DNA of 64,000 nt from assembly GCF_011397635.1 (NCBI RefSeq), contig NC_064770.1, positions 6,441,326-6,505,325 on the forward strand, read 5' to 3'. The DNA comes from Epinephelus fuscoguttatus. Taxonomy: Eukaryota > Chordata > Actinopteri > Perciformes > Serranidae. Under the pieces are notes generated by a model. That model was not told where the DNA came from. It saw only the letters and a list, made by a program, of their open reading frames with translations, and ran no database searches. A program made the translations under genes and the position numbers. Below are positions 27,810-41,275 of the stretch, piece by piece; position 1 is the stretch's first letter; each line of letters begins with the position of its first letter.

Positions 27810-28543
27810 CAAGGGAGGTTGAAATATCCACACTTTAATTTAGAAAGGGTAAAAAAATGTTTTAAATAATGTAACATTTCAGAGGGTTTAGTGCGTCAGA
27901 GAGGAAACAAATAAAAATAGGTTACTATAATTAGAACCCAGTTTGAGAAAAGAAAAAGATTTTGAGCTATTCTATTTTCATCAGAGTCACCAACAAACAT
28001 GCTTCGACAATATAATTTTTACATTTAGTGAAATGAGTCTCATACAGACAGACTCCAGGACAGCTGCCAACTGCAGTTAAGACACAGCACCACAGCTACA
28101 GTAAAAAAAAGACGTCAAAGGTCAGGCCTCACCTCATTTTAAGGAGACAGGGTTATAAAATATAAACATAAAAGTGAATATAAGAGAGTATGAGGAAATA
28201 ATAATTATAATAATAATTATTATAATAATTATAATAATAATAATACATTAATTGGGAGATATATATCTTTTTATTTTATTTTTTTTTTATTTCTTATTTT
28301 TCAAAATTTGTGGTCTGTGTCCTTCTTTAAGAAAAAAAGTCCATTCACAGATTTGGGTTTCTTTCAGCAGAGTGGAGCAGAGATGTTGGTGTCAGTGATG
28401 CATGGTCTGACCTGCTGTGATAGTAAAACACAAGTGAATAGACACAGAGCACTTTATATTCCTGCCTGCAGACAGCTGCACTCTCAGAGCAAAGTTGGAG
28501 AGTTACAGTAGAGCTGGAAGATGGAGAAGTCATCTCACATCTG

Positions 28544-28581
<38 letters not shown>

Positions 28582-31249
28582 CAATAAAATTATTAGAAAT
28601 ATAGCCTACTTATTCACAGGATCTAACAGATACAAAATTAACCCCTGTGAGTGCTACCATTGGATTACTGGATCATTATGATGTTAGCATGCGTTAATGT
28701 GTGAGCAGCATTTTACTGTTGCAGTTGGTCAAGGTGGAGCTAGTCTGACCTATTTAATATACAGTTGGGTGGTGTGATCTACAACAGTGCATTATATTTT
28801 ATAAGCTCATCACGTGTTTTGTATGTAAAATATTATTATATCTGAAACTACAGCTGTCATATAAATGTAGTGCAGTAAAAAGCAGAGTATATTGTTAAAT
28901 AGCAGGAAAGTGAGTAAATGTACTTAGCTACATTCTACTGACTAGAACACACAAGATCATCCTTTGTCAAGACAAGGGACAGGAACTTTATTCCATAGAT
29001 ATTTACAAAAAGAAAAGAAAACAAAACAAAACAATCGGACCATTCTTCATGTCTTCCCTTAATGTCGTGGTGAAGTTAAAAAAAGTCTGGTCATTGTACA
29101 ACCGGTTTGGACACAGCTTCTGTATCTCCCCGAAAGCAGGCTGTGCTTCATGGTTGCCTAAGCTGCAGGGTCTACATGTGTACAGAGATGTCATTACCTG
29201 TCTATATACCGACAGAAGACTGGAAGTGAACGTGGTTTAAACCGGAAGTTATGTTAATTAAACTAAGTCTGATGAACTGTCTGAACCCCACTACGATGGG
29301 ATGCCATTTAAGTTAATATTAATTAAAAACATAAATAAAACATGACTATGACTAATATAAATTAATGGAAGAAAGAAATAGAAAACAAACACTAAATGTA
29401 ATATAGGCTAAATTAGTGTGGCATTAATAAATATAAATTAACCTATAGCCAAAATAGTAAATAAATAAATACATACATACGAGTTTCAAAGGATTAATTT
29501 CAGGGAACTTTTATTTAATAATTCCACATTTATTAATTTCAGAGGACTTTTATTTACTGACGCCACATTTATCTCCCAGCTCTTTTATTTATGTCTGAAA
29601 TACGTGGTTACTTCCATGGCTGGTACTTACAACATGTTGCAACTCAAACAGATCCACATTGAACTGGAGGTAAAACGTCAGGGTTTCTTCATTATTTTGG
29701 TTTAAGCTTTTCAAATAGCGGAAATTAACACATAAAGCTAAACTACAGGCCCCAAGCGTCATTTTGATTCATAATTTGTACTCAAGCACACAACGGCGCG
29801 TGGCGACAACAAAATGTCTACAATGATAACAATGAATTGATTAGAAGAAATATACCTGTGAGCCATGGCTTCCCCCCTAATAAGAAGGAGTAACTTCGGG
29901 TAAAATAAATATCTGTTTCCATCAAATTATTCTTGCTTTATCCAACAACATATCCGGATTCCTAAGTCTTCATCAGACAGTGCGCAATATGGCGCAGTTG
30001 GGAGGTGTTCAGGATCTTAAGTATCATGGTTACAGTAATGAGCATCACAGTGTTCTGCAGGTATACGTAGTTTTTAAAGCAAATGAGTTACTCATGTGAG
30101 ACTTTTCTTTTAAGTTTCAAAAATTCTTGCACCTTCACTTTTAAAAACAGGTAAAGGCTTAATTTGTCCCCAACATCATTCTATAATAAGGTTTCATTTA
30201 CAAAGCACCAATCAGTGTAAAGAATATAAACAGGAGGACCAATCAGGCTCTGCCTCTTTGATGTGTGGCTTCACTGCTCTGTGTCTGGGGTTAAAGGAGC
30301 TGCAAACAAAAATTTAAACTTTGAATATTTAAAACCTCAAAATGATCAGAAAGACATGGTGAATGACACATCACAAAATGCAAGCTAAGGTGAGAGTCCC
30401 TTTTCACCTTTGAACTTAATGAAAAGCTGATTTCTTTCATTTGTTACCATATGAATCTGAGATACACTGAGGGTTGTAGTTGACTGAGAAAACAATCTGA
30501 TGCTCCCTGGGTTTCTTTCTGTTTTGGGCACAGCAGCAGACAAACAGTGTTGGCACTGACTACAGTGCGGGCTGTGTATCAACAGTTAATGACTCAAGCC
30601 TGTCCAGTTAAATTTGGGAGCAGAGAATAGACCAGAACACTGACAAAAAAGACCAGCAGACAAAGAGGGATACTCACACACAGAAAAAAAATTAAAGAAA
30701 GTATGAGAAATTAGTAGAAAAACAGTTGAAAGTTTGCATTGTTTTAAGCTGCATTGTTAATAAAACTGTCAGTAAAAATCTCTAATATGATTAAATGTGT
30801 CTAAATTAAAGCATGTTGCTGAATTGTTCACACATCTCCCTTCAGTACTGAATCCATTCATCATGTTGGACGAACCTGTCCACCCTTCTTAACAAAATGT
30901 TTGTTGGCCACCACCGTTGTTAAACGTCGATATTTGGTTAAATTTAGGTTGTGACAATGGGTGACTAAAACCTATCAAGATAATGTCAATTTGACATATA
31001 CTGTTTTCAGATGATGTTACTTTGTTAGTCTTAAGTTGTGTTGCAGGTTACAGAAATCCAACCAAATTGCTGTTATCATTACTACCGGTAGTCTTACTTG
31101 TGTGTGTGGTTTGTCCAAGTGGTGTTGGCCTACTCCAAGTGTTTTTTGTAAAAATGGGTGGATTTGCGAGAGCTAAGTGATAAACCATCACACATGTTTG
31201 CCATCATAGCTAAGTTACCTGCTGTTAATTAACCACATATTCACCTGGT
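27810..31249. other. Gene-less stretch with simple repeats
   Basis: No gene was recognised. Simple tracts are AT trinucleotides at 28195-28246, (CA)n(TA)n at 28540-28582 and a 39-bp tandem duplication at 29494-29571. Segment 30880-31030 resembles a decayed dispersed repeat that also occurs near 53165-53490. Otherwise the sequence is AT-rich and unremarkable. Confidence 0.4.
29494..29571. repeat. Two 39-bp tandem units
   Basis: Unit 1 (29494-29532) and unit 2 (29533-29571) both start TTAATTTCAG and end CCACATTTA, with CTTTTATTTA inside. They differ at about six positions. Each carries a TTTATTTA motif of the kind bound by group-13 Hox proteins. A third partial unit with CTCTTTTATTTATG follows. 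Confidence 0.75.
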
Positions 31250-31900
31250 GAAAAACAATTGTGTGGCGTATTCAATTAATGTCTTTATTATGTCATATTT
31301 GTTCAACAAATTCTCACTCCGATTTCGTCGCGTATAGACATTTGGTCACTGACCTTCCACGTCCACATATGACATACAAGGTACCCTGGGTGTGTTGGCT
31401 GTCGACGTTCTGGGACAACGTGTCAGCGTCAGTTTGTTACATGCATTGTTTCAAAATACACTTCTGTTTTCACAGGAAATGTCCAGTTTACATACAGTCT
31501 CTTTCAAAATAAATTTAGTACACTGGTACAACACTGCACACTGACAACAAATGCAAATGTGGTTATGTTTTGCCAACATGTGCACATGGTTGGCTTTAGG
31601 CAACAAAAGCACATGGTGGGATTAAGAACAGGGTTTGGCTTTACAGTGTTACGGGAAATGAACACCAGCCTCCAGGGTGAAAGTCGGTGGTTGTTGGACC
31701 CATCCTCCACCTCTCCCACTGGCCCTAGTCCGACTTCTGCCCCCTTAGCCTATGTTGCTGTTTGGCCGCATTTTCACCTGGTGCTGCTGGTTGCGGTCAT
31801 TGTTAAACAACGACGGCAACTGGCCGGCTATCATTCCGACATGAAAGGACGACTTTTTTCATTGGTATCAGACGCTGGAAGTCACTGACCAACTGAGACC
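31250..31900. repeat. Dispersed repeat, copy B (partner at 3.5-3.9 kb)
   Basis: This is homologous to 3467-3900 in the same orientation but longer, with extra sequence at 31560-31800. It contains phrases such as CAACATGTGCACATGGTTGG and a proline/serine-rich frame that I regard as non-coding. The family is unidentified. Confidence 0.6.
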
Positions 31901-32598
31901 TGGTTGACTGGTTATATAGTCTATGTGAGGTAAGTGTGAACCATTTTACCATTGTACTGCATTGGCCATTAATGTAGACAGTAGCTTTCATTTGATGCAT
32001 AATAATTCAGCATATACAATATAGCTGTGCTTTCTTTGATAAATCATTTAATGGGAAATGAGTTTGAATCTTTGACTCTTCTCTGTGGGAGACTGCCAGG
32101 CAGATTTAGTCCCCATGACTACAGTCTGGGGTCTTACAATCTGAAGGCTCTATCTGAAATCTACGAGGCCCTATTTAAACAAGTGATAGGGATTTGATAT
32201 TATTATTTAGGTAACATTTTTGCTATCTTAGGTGTGAAAACTTTGATCCCCAATTTTTGTGATGTGATGAAAAACAAAGGAACGCTCTGGGTACAACTTT
32301 GCACCTGTTGTCAGAAACTGCATTAGAGTAGAGAGCCTGTCTTCTCCATGTTGGCATACAGATATAGCAGTTCCTGACTGTTAGTGAATAGACAGACAGA
32401 CGGCTGCAGTGCTGGTTCCATCTTGAATCATATTTCCTTCCTGCCCTCCATCATCACTCTTGTATCCTTCTGAGCAGAACAGAATAAAAATGTTTAACAC
32501 AGAAAATAGTTGGTATTTTATCACATATTCTAATTCTGTTCTGTTCTACAGTGTTTTATGGGACAGCATTAGAAAGGAGGGGACCCAACCCCTGACAT

Positions 32599-32658
<60 letters not shown>

Positions 32659-32751
32659 AGAGCTCCCCAGAGTATACTTTATGCTTAAAACCAGGAATGC
32701 AGGACAGAGGCTCGTTTTCTGTCTCAAGTTCATGTCCAACAGACCCCCCTC

Positions 32752-32810
<59 letters not shown>

Positions 32811-34124
32811 TTCCCTACCGTTTTTACCACCCTCTCTCTCCACCCCTCCTCCTCCTCCTCCTCTGTCTGCATTGCGGACTGTCTTTTTGTTTCCCAGGTT
32901 GGACTTTGCAGTTGAACTTGAGACAGACAGACAGCTCGTAAACAGTTAGTAGTCTGGCCCCTGTCTGGTCTGGAATGGCCTGGAATGGCCTGGGGGGGCA
33001 AAAGGGCGGAGAAATGGACACTAGACTGAACAATCCTGTTTTAACACAAACACCTTCTAATGAATTTAGACATGTTTTGCATCTTTAAATGCGTCCAGTT
33101 AAAAGTAGAGAATGAGAGACTTCAGTCTTTGGGTCCACACTCAACAAAGTGAAGATAAAATAAGATAAATAAAAATAAAATAATTACCGACTGGACACTC
33201 TGTTAAAAACTAAGTTTGGCATTTCTCACTGAGACATTTACTGTGTTTACATGTCAGAGGGATTCATTTCAAAGCTTAAAAAGGTGCTTAAATCCAGTCT
33301 GTAAATAAAAATAAAACACAGTGAGTTTCAGCCTCCAGTGGAAAGAAAGTGACACAAACTGTTATCACTGGACTGCATTTTCCAGAATTGACTTTAAACT
33401 GAAATACACAATCAGAAGTAGATCAGAAGGCTGTGTGAGAGAGAGAGAGCGAGTGTGTGTGTGTGTGTGCATTTTAACAGCTCAGGAAGAGAAGGAAATG
33501 ACTGTAAACACACTATACAGCCGGACGGGCCTCCACCAAAGCCTGTGTGTGGTGACTGGCAGGGGGTATGACATCATATAGTGCAGCCTAATAACTGCGG
33601 TGCTAGGTGGAAACCAAATACATCACATAATACGGGAACAAGAAAGCTTCATTCTGAATTGAGAAACAGAGTTGCTTTTGATTACTTTCACATGTAAAAT
33701 AGTGTTTATACTTAATATTTCATGAGTTGAATGTGAAGTGTTAGTTTTTTTTAATTTTTTTATTAAAAATAAAATCAAATATGATTCAAAGATCATGTGT
33801 TCATCAGTAACTTATCATCACAGTCAGAACATCCTACAGCATTAATGTGTATAGTGGAGTGTATGTGGAGAGCATTAGAGTAAGACAAAATGAAGAGGAA
33901 AAAGCCATCTGGAGTGCGGTACAAAAAAAGAAGAAATAGTTACAATAATGACCATCACAATTAAAATAAAAAAAAGAAAAGAAAAAAGAGGACAAAATGT
34001 ACACATACCATATTCTTTTGTTAGTTTGTTATTATTGTCTGCTTGCCAAGTTGTTTATTTTTGTTAATTTCTTAATAATAATGAATAAATACAAGATATC
34101 ATCATTATTATTATAAGATATCAT
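31901..34124. other. Gene-less stretch with two long CA arrays
   Basis: (CA)n arrays lie at 32600-32652 and 32755-32807. The open frames crossing them on both strands are artefacts of the dinucleotide repeat. A CCTCCT run is at 32845-32862. No gene was recognised. Confidence 0.5.
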
Positions 34125-34352
34125 CTATTGCACGTCTGTCCGTCCTGGAAGAGGGATCCCTCCTCAGTTGCTCTTCCTGAGGTTTCTACCGGGTTTTTTT
34201 TTCCCCGTTAAAGGGGTTTTTTTGGGGAGTTTTTCCTTATCCGCTGTGAGGGTCTTAAGGACAGAGGGATGTCGTATGCTGTAAAGCCCTGTGAGGCAAA
34301 TTGTGATTTGTGATATTGGGCTTTATAAATAAAATTGATTGATTGATTGATC
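34125..34352 (+). mobile_element. Non-LTR retrotransposon 3' tail with (ATTG)n end
   Basis: Landmarks in order are CCGTCCTGGAAGAGGGATCC, CTGAGGTTTCTACC, GGGGAGTTTTTCCTTATCCG, AAGCCCTGTGAGGCAAATTG and GGGCTTTATAAATAAAATTG. It terminates in four GATT units (34336-34352). This is a very widespread percomorph repeat that I know as a LINE 3' end. It is 5' truncated, as usual for target-primed reverse transcription. Confidence 0.8.
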
Positions 34353-34989
34353 ATTATTATTATATCCTTTTTTTATTATTATTTTTTTTTTTACAAGCGG
34401 GTCATCAGGGGAAGCTTGCCAAGGGCACAGAATGTCCTTGGTCCGGCACTGGCATCATCTTCTTTTGAGTCACCAAAAACAAACCCAGAGTTCAGATTTC
34501 TAAGAGGAACCAGAGCCTTAGCTGAAACACAAAACCTCTTTCAGTGATGATACTGGGATATCCAGTATGACATGGTGATAATCCACAAGGCTCAGATCCT
34601 GCTGGGTGTCTTTATTTTTTGAGAGCAGATGAAGAAATAGAGTAAGTTAAGTAATCCAAGATACTTAATCAGATTTAATATTTTAGATATTTAATAATGT
34701 AGATTTAAGTGATCTTAGCACCCACGTCTCCGATGTGACAAGTCGAGAACATCTTAACATTTCATATGATTCAGTGCAGCTGCTGTTAAAAGCAGAACAA
34801 AGCAGATGACACAGGCAGCTTTCCTACAGAACAGCAGGCCATTTTTGGCTGCCTATAATCGTGCATCTATCCAAAAAATATCATAGGACTAAATTATGTC
34901 TTTGCTTTCAAAACATTTTTTCACCAAGGGTGCCAATTACCATCATAATGTTGCATTCATCCCAAATAAAGTGATCAGTTCGAAAATTT

Positions 34990-35560
34990 AGACACAAAAA
35001 TAAACATTAGACTATAGATACATTACATTTGTGCAGTACTATGACGAGGATATGTTGAAACTTTACACTTGTCTTTACGTTTCAATAATCTTAGGTTGAC
35101 ATGTCTTTATATTCAGGCACAATAGCTGCTTGGGTATGGTTAGGAGAAGATCATGTTGTGGCTTCAAATACCTGCTTCTGGTGGCACAATCTTGGCAGGA
35201 AGTGCAGCAATTTCTTCTTTTTTGTGGCACTGCCTTCATTTTAGTGAGAGGTAGCAATTAAACACCCAGCTTGTTAGCTAATAAGCCACTGGAAACGCAG
35301 CAGTGACTCGCTAAAAAAATGTTTTTGTTGTCTTTTGGTCCTGCACAGTGATCTGTAGCATGGCAGGCCTCTCACCTTGGTAACATGCCATCCACTGCTC
35401 CCTCTACCTCCTGATGAAAAAGCCAGTTAATATATTCTGCCATTTTGGGAGCACTGATATGAAATGTATACAGTATACAAATGTAATGTATTTGTGGTTT
35501 GCAGAAATGTACAATGACAACATTTTCTTCCGGCGCCTGGGCTGAATTTACACAAAGCCT
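34990..35560 (+). mobile_element. Inverted-repeat element 'M', copy 1
   Basis: This belongs to a family repeated in this window whose ends read, inwards, like CATTGTACATTTCTGCAAAC and its complement. The copy contains GGATATGTTGAAACTTTAC, GGTATGGTTAGGAGAAGATC, TGGCAGGCCTCTCACC, CTCCTGATGA and TTTGTGGTTTGCAGAAATG. It is non-coding and resembles a MITE of roughly 550 bp with inverted ends. The family name is arbitrary. Confidence 0.6.
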
Positions 35561-37999
35561 GTGGCACCAACTATTACGGGCAATGTTGTGATACATCACT
35601 ATGAAAATATCAAATGTGGCATATTTCCCCAAATGTGTGCAAAACAAATAAATAGCCTATATATGGTTTCTCCAGAAACATAGCCATCTTCACTGTGTGA
35701 GGTAAAGCACAATGCAATACAACCTTGTTGTACACTGAGGTGGAAATATGTCTTTGATACACCTCAGCAGAATCAAACATTATCAAGACAACTACAGCAA
35801 GAAAACAACAAACTGATGTGTTGTTTCTGATCTGCAAACTACATGGTGATCTCTAGAAATGTACAACAAGACTCCTGTAATTATCAACACCAGGAACAGT
35901 CTCCCCGACTCTAATCGGAGGCAAGATGTACAACTCACCACGTTGTACTACAAGTGCTTTCTACAGACTTTCACTTCCACTTGTTATGCTACAAATGTTA
36001 CGCAAAGCAAAGCTAATAAGATTTCTGATTTTAATACTTTAAACTACAACACATCCAGGAGAAATAATGCTTGGGCATGGAAATTCATTCCTGATGTCAG
36101 AAAGCATATCTTCTCTGAGGTTTCAGCTGCATATGGGAGTGTATTTTTAGGGATATTTTGCAATCAGTAAATTTGGATTGCACCCAGCAACATCTGGGTG
36201 GAGGACTACACCTTTGGCAATGGTAAATAATATGAAATTAAATTGATCTAATTATTACACATAAAACACAGACTAATCAATGTAATAATGAACCAAATTA
36301 ACTTTCCATGAGATATTCCCACAGAAGTCATAGAGGGAATTGTGGAGGAGTAATTATGTGGTACTCCAAGGAGGGACAAATATTTATTCAGACAATAGAA
36401 GGTATGAGGGATAGGCTGGGTCAGGGGCATCATAGTGGGGGGTAGAGTGAGACTAAATACCCAGGACTGTGTGTGTGTGTGTTTGTAGAAAGAAAATAAT
36501 TCCTCCATGAAAGTGTTCACAACCAATTGAGCAATTCATTTTTTTCCCTTTTATTTTTTCAAGTTTTTTTCTTTTTTGGGGGGGGGCGCTTTGAGCACCA
36601 GAAGCTGTTTGACTGGAGTGAAGGCAAATAGCACTACAGGTAAGAGGAAAAACATGTATTTTTGAAATTTGGGTGAACTGTCCCTTTAAGGTTGGGGAAA
36701 GATGAAGGTTAGGATTAGAGTTATGGTAGGCTGGATGTAAATTGCGGGCAACAGAAAAGGGACTTGTCCTTTTCAAACAAAGGCAGAGTAAGTTTAAGAC
36801 TGCATGCAGCTGTTAAACAACCAAACATAGTGGCAGGCAACGCACTAGTCATCTGTGAAATTTTACAGCCACCTACAATGATTTTGACCTTATAAATGTG
36901 AATGTGTAGCCTGGTTGTTTAGCAGAGATGTGAAGGCATGTTGCTGTTTGAGGTGTTACGCTGTGAGATCCATCCAGACTGATTTTCTCCCTCATTTACA
37001 TTAAGTCATGTTGGACATAATTTGTTTTACCATGAAACAAGTGAGCTGTTCATTATCACTAAGCAAGCCTTAATTACTCTGTTTAGTTAATCCACAGAAG
37101 CCATGACATAAAAACACTGATACAAAACAGCTGTGGGGAAACACAGCTGTTAAGCTCAAATGTCCTCCCCAAACATTACTGAAGGACAAATAACAATCTA
37201 GCAAGCAAGCAGAAAACACACAACAGCCAAAGAAAGGAAATTAAGTAAATTATTATGTAATGAGTGTGTATAGTATCTTTAATGTGTAGGAAGTCTGGTA
37301 GTGAAGAGAGTAGGATAAGGGACACATACATTTACATGACATTAGAGAAAATCAATTGATTGAGTTGGTCCCACTAAAACTAGACTTCTAAAATACATGT
37401 AAAGATGTTAGTCCCACTGAAATTGCACCAAATCGAAGTTCTCAAAGTTGGACTAACACACCCGACAATGCAACTGGGAGTCAAGTTGCTCCTGCATGTA
37501 TACAGTCAGTTGGACCCAAACTGGTCTCGGCGCTCTGCTCATGCTCCACAGTTTGACGCAGAAGTCGAACAGCACTAAATGCGTAACAGAAGAACAAGCT
37601 GATAACAGCATGGTGAAATCTGCATCTAGAGCTGTGCATTTTTGGACGGATTAGGAGACAGTTCATGCTGTGTCAGCTCAAAGAGTCAAATATTTAACAG
37701 CAGTACAAAATGCACAGGGCTGTAAAGTTGCCCACCATGGCACCAGTTTGTGGCTCGCTAACCGTAGCTAACTTGGTTGTCGATTTTTTGGTCTGTAACG
37801 TAAAAGGTCAACCGGAAAAAGGTCCAGTACTCACAAGTTGAAAGGGGGCATATTGCCACCTATCATAGCAGAGTTGAACATACTTTGGTGAATAAATTTG
37901 CAAAGTGATGTAACACAGTGGTAAATTAGATTTATAATTATTCTAAAACTGAATGCGTCTGTGCTTGACTCAGGTTACCAGAAACACTTTTACATTTTA
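35561..37999. other. Gene-less stretch with one MITE end
   Basis: At 36584-36689 there is a solo right end of the element seen whole at 51267-52395, ending GGGTGAACTGTCCCTTTA. A poly-G run lies at 36579-36587. No gene was recognised. Confidence 0.45.
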
Positions 38000-38340
38000 C
38001 ATTACACTCCTGCAAACCACAGATTTGTTACATTTGTACATTATTTTGTGGCGGATACATTGAAACTTTACTCTCTGGTTAATATGTGGTTGGGTTAAGG
38101 CACTAAAACTACTTGTTTTATGGTTAGGAAAAGATCACGTTTTAATTTAAAACACCCATGTTGGGTGTCACAAAAGCTACTGGCTCAAATGCAGATGAAA
38201 ACACCATAAAGGATCACCAAAAAACAAGCCAGTGTTATTGTTTGTTGGTCTCAAACAGTTGTTTGCAGCTTGGCAGCCATCTCACCTAGGTTTTGTCCAC
38301 CAGCCCCTCCACCTCCTGATGACAAAGTCAACTGGTGCTT
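38000..38340 (+). mobile_element. Inverted-repeat element 'M', copy 2 (truncated)
   Basis: This has the left end CCTGCAAACCACAGATTTG, then GTTACATTTGTACATTATTT, GGTTAGGAAAAGATCACG, TTGTTTGTTGGTCTCAAACA and CCTCCACCTCCTGATGAC. The right end is missing. A short frame here (38270-38464) is repeat-derived and not a gene. Confidence 0.6.
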
Positions 38341-40834
38341 AACTGTGACATTGGAGTTGGAGAAGATGAACCTGTCATTGGGGAAGAAGCTCAACATGCT
38401 GCCAAAGTTTGAATGCAATGAAGGCAATGAAGCCTTATGTTCCGAAGAGGATGAAAAAAAGTAAGTAAGTAAGTGACCAGATCAATTTAGTATCATCTGC
38501 AAGGAAGATGAGGTCTGAAGTTGGGTAATGAAATGCCAATACAATTTATACATAATACATTTCTCTTTTGGAGAAAATAAGTAAGTTAAACAGCAGGTGT
38601 AGCTGTATGACTGAGTGAGATTAGCTGTCTATTGTATGTGCAGCATGGTCTCATAGAAATGCAGGTAATGGACACAAAGTAATAACAAAGCATTACATCA
38701 TGGTGAACACTAAATGTATTAAAATAAAGTGCTGGCAACATGGAAACAATGCCAAGGCAAAGTCAATGAGGATCTTTGTCGTGGTGGACACACAAATTAA
38801 TAATGAAGAGTGAGAAGGAACAAACATAGCCATTTTAAAGATTTTTCTTTTCGTGTTTGTTGGATAGGGTAGTCCAAGTGTGAAAGAGGGAAGAGAAAGA
38901 GAGGGGATGACATGCAGCGAAGGGAACCAGATTGGAAACGACTCCTCTGCCGCTGCAGCCATGACATCACATCGCCTTTGTATGTAGGATGCCTGCTCTA
39001 CCCACTAAGCCACCAGACACTCCACACATGGTCTTTAAACCAGGAGACTGCATTGTGTCCCATGTGAAACCAAAAGTCATATGTAATTATATGACTTTAT
39101 GGACTTTATATAATGACACAAAGTACTTAAGTTTACCTAAAGTAAACCACAATCCTTTCCTAAACTGGAGCATTTTTTTTTTGTTCTCTTAACTTTACCA
39201 AGTGTTTTCCTTTCCATAAACCTTAACACACTGCAACCGTTTCACAAAGGAACTGTGACTGTTCATATTAGACTTTGCACTGGCATCATTGTTGTGTTGC
39301 TGGCAAGTAATTATAACACATTTCGGACCAATCACTAAGTAATGTGTTATTAAGAGGTTTTGTCCATTTCAGGTATTTCTGTGAGAGTTGTGTTGGTATA
39401 TGAGAAAACTAAGAATCTCTATATTCTAGTGTCAAGGCAGTTTTATATAACATCTATTGATGTTGAGTCAAAAGTGTAAATATTGACCTATGAGAGAATC
39501 ATTCACAATTTATTCTGTTTCAGAGTGTGTCGTCAGACTTACTTCCCTACTTTCACAACTCAGTTTTGAACAAGAGACACTCACCATAAAACAATAATTT
39601 TAACAGCTTAAAATCTTGGAGATGACAAAAGTCTTCTCATTAGACAGTAAGGTATGCAACATGCACATTTGAACACTGGCATGGCGATAAGAAGATGTGC
39701 AGCAGATGTGTGCTGAATCAGCTGACCTCTGAGTCACTTCCTGCTGACCACCGTGTTGTTGTTCCCGTAAAACCGTGCTAAAGGAAGAGAAAATTTCCAC
39801 CTGGTTTATCAGCACCTGAATAGAAAAAGAACATTCTAACTCCCAGCTGTGTGTAGGGAGTGTATTAGCAGCTCCTGTTCGGACTTTTCTTTCTACGTGC
39901 ATTTGTAGCTTTTAAAATGTGTTTTAAAACTTTGGTGAACACATTGAAAGAAATGAAAATGACAGAATTAGGTCAATATGGTGTTATTAGCTGAGAGACA
40001 GTTCCAGATGGTTTCAATTCATTTTGTATAACATTTTTTTTAGTCTGTTTTGATTTGACCACAGCAGCAGATAAAAATGACATTTCATAAAGTTCTGGTT
40101 TTGAGGGAAGGACTTTTCAGCCAAAGGCCTCCTAAACATCTGATTCACCACACATCATTTAAAGAGCCATGCACATCACTTGTGTATTGGAAGAAATGTC
40201 ATTCTTGGAGTTGATATAGAAAAAAAGACAAACTATGTGGATTAAACAGTGTTTTACACACCTGAACCAAAAAGATCAAAATAATTTACACTAGCCCAAT
40301 AACTGTAACCAAAACAGGGGCTGGTTATCACATGTACACCTGGGAGAGTGAATAAATTAAACTTCAGCATCTTTTAATGGAAATAAACAATAACAGCTTT
40401 GAGCTATATAATAGACCTTTCTTTTTCTTATCTTTGTTTCGTCTTCCAAAATATGTATTATATATATATCTTAATTTTCAGTCAGTCGGCAATGTCTGTA
40501 ATTTGTCTTTTTGTTTTCTATAGGATACAAAATGCTCAGCAAAGTGTAGTTATTATTATTATTTTAGACAAAATCCTCAAAGTATGAACAATAAAGAGAA
40601 ATCCAAGATAGAGCACCCCTCAATTATTTATGTAATTTTTTAGGTTGGGCATACAGAGGGCTGACTTTGACACTGGAGAGCATTGTTCATTCCTCCAACA
40701 GTTAACTTGTTAACTTTAAACCATAATTGTTCACTTACGACTAAGTAATTCTAATTGTCACACTGCAAACTGGCATGATGTGGCCCCAGATTTGAAGGTC
40801 CTCAATAAGCATTACTGGTACCCCTTCACCTGGC
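38341..40834. other. Gene-less stretch
   Basis: No gene or named repeat was recognised. The sequence is AT-rich throughout, with a short TA tract near 40456-40468. Confidence 0.4.
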
Positions 40835-41065
40835 ATGGATGAAACTGGTGATAATACTGAAGGGCAGCACTCACCTTAGCCACAGCGTGTTCACCCTGCT
40901 GGTGTCTGGCAAGCGGTATGGCACTATCTGTATCTGCTGCTGTGCCACAGGCTACAGAGCAGCTGGTTTCCTCAGGCTGAGACTGCTCAACTCCACCTCA
41001 TCCTCATACTCCTCTCACCAACCTCGGCTCTACAGTACATCTTATTATTGCACTGTAATCCAGTC
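40835..41065 (+). pseudogene. LINE ORF2 C-terminal remnant
   Basis: The forward frame from 40839 has L-V-S-G-K-R-Y-G, then a short basic/cysteine stretch, then R-A-A-G-F-L-R-L-R-L-L-N-S-T. This resembles the end of fish LINE polyproteins, where SGKRYR is followed by FFPxAVRLLNS. The arginine-rich part is degraded. It is a fossil of a retrotransposon, with no host function suggested. Confidence 0.5.
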
Positions 41066-41084
41066 CTATCCAGTTCAGTCCAAG

Positions 41085-41275
41085 TTTATTTACATAGCAC
41101 ATTTTAGACACAAAGGCATTTCAAAGTACTTTACATAAGCATAGGCAGACATTAATTCAGTCATTTTCTGTAACCGCTCATCCTGGTACAGGGTTGTGGG
41201 GGGCTGGAGCCTACGCCAGCTGACATTGGGCGAGAGGCGAGGTACATCATGGACATATCTCCAGACTATCACAGA
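41085..41275. repeat. Two adjacent dispersed fish repeats
   Basis: 41085-41150 has GTTTATTTACATAGCACATT and AAAGTACTTTACATAA, as in widespread fish SINE-like repeats. 41157-41275 has CATTTTCTGTAACCGCTCAT, GGGGGGCTGGAGCCTACGCC and ACATTGGGCGAGAGGCGAGG, a very common fish tandem/DNA repeat. Both are non-coding. Confidence 0.6.

Noticed and set aside
32460..33001. Long frames on both strands over the CA arrays
   Set aside because: CA/TG repeats are open in several frames (TH and CV repeats). They are artefacts of microsatellites. The same applies at 24.4-24.8, 26.6, 55.3-56.0, 61.3-61.7 and 63.6-63.9 kb.
38270..38464. Short frame with a proline run
   Set aside because: It lies in a truncated copy of the dispersed 'M' element, so it is repeat-derived.
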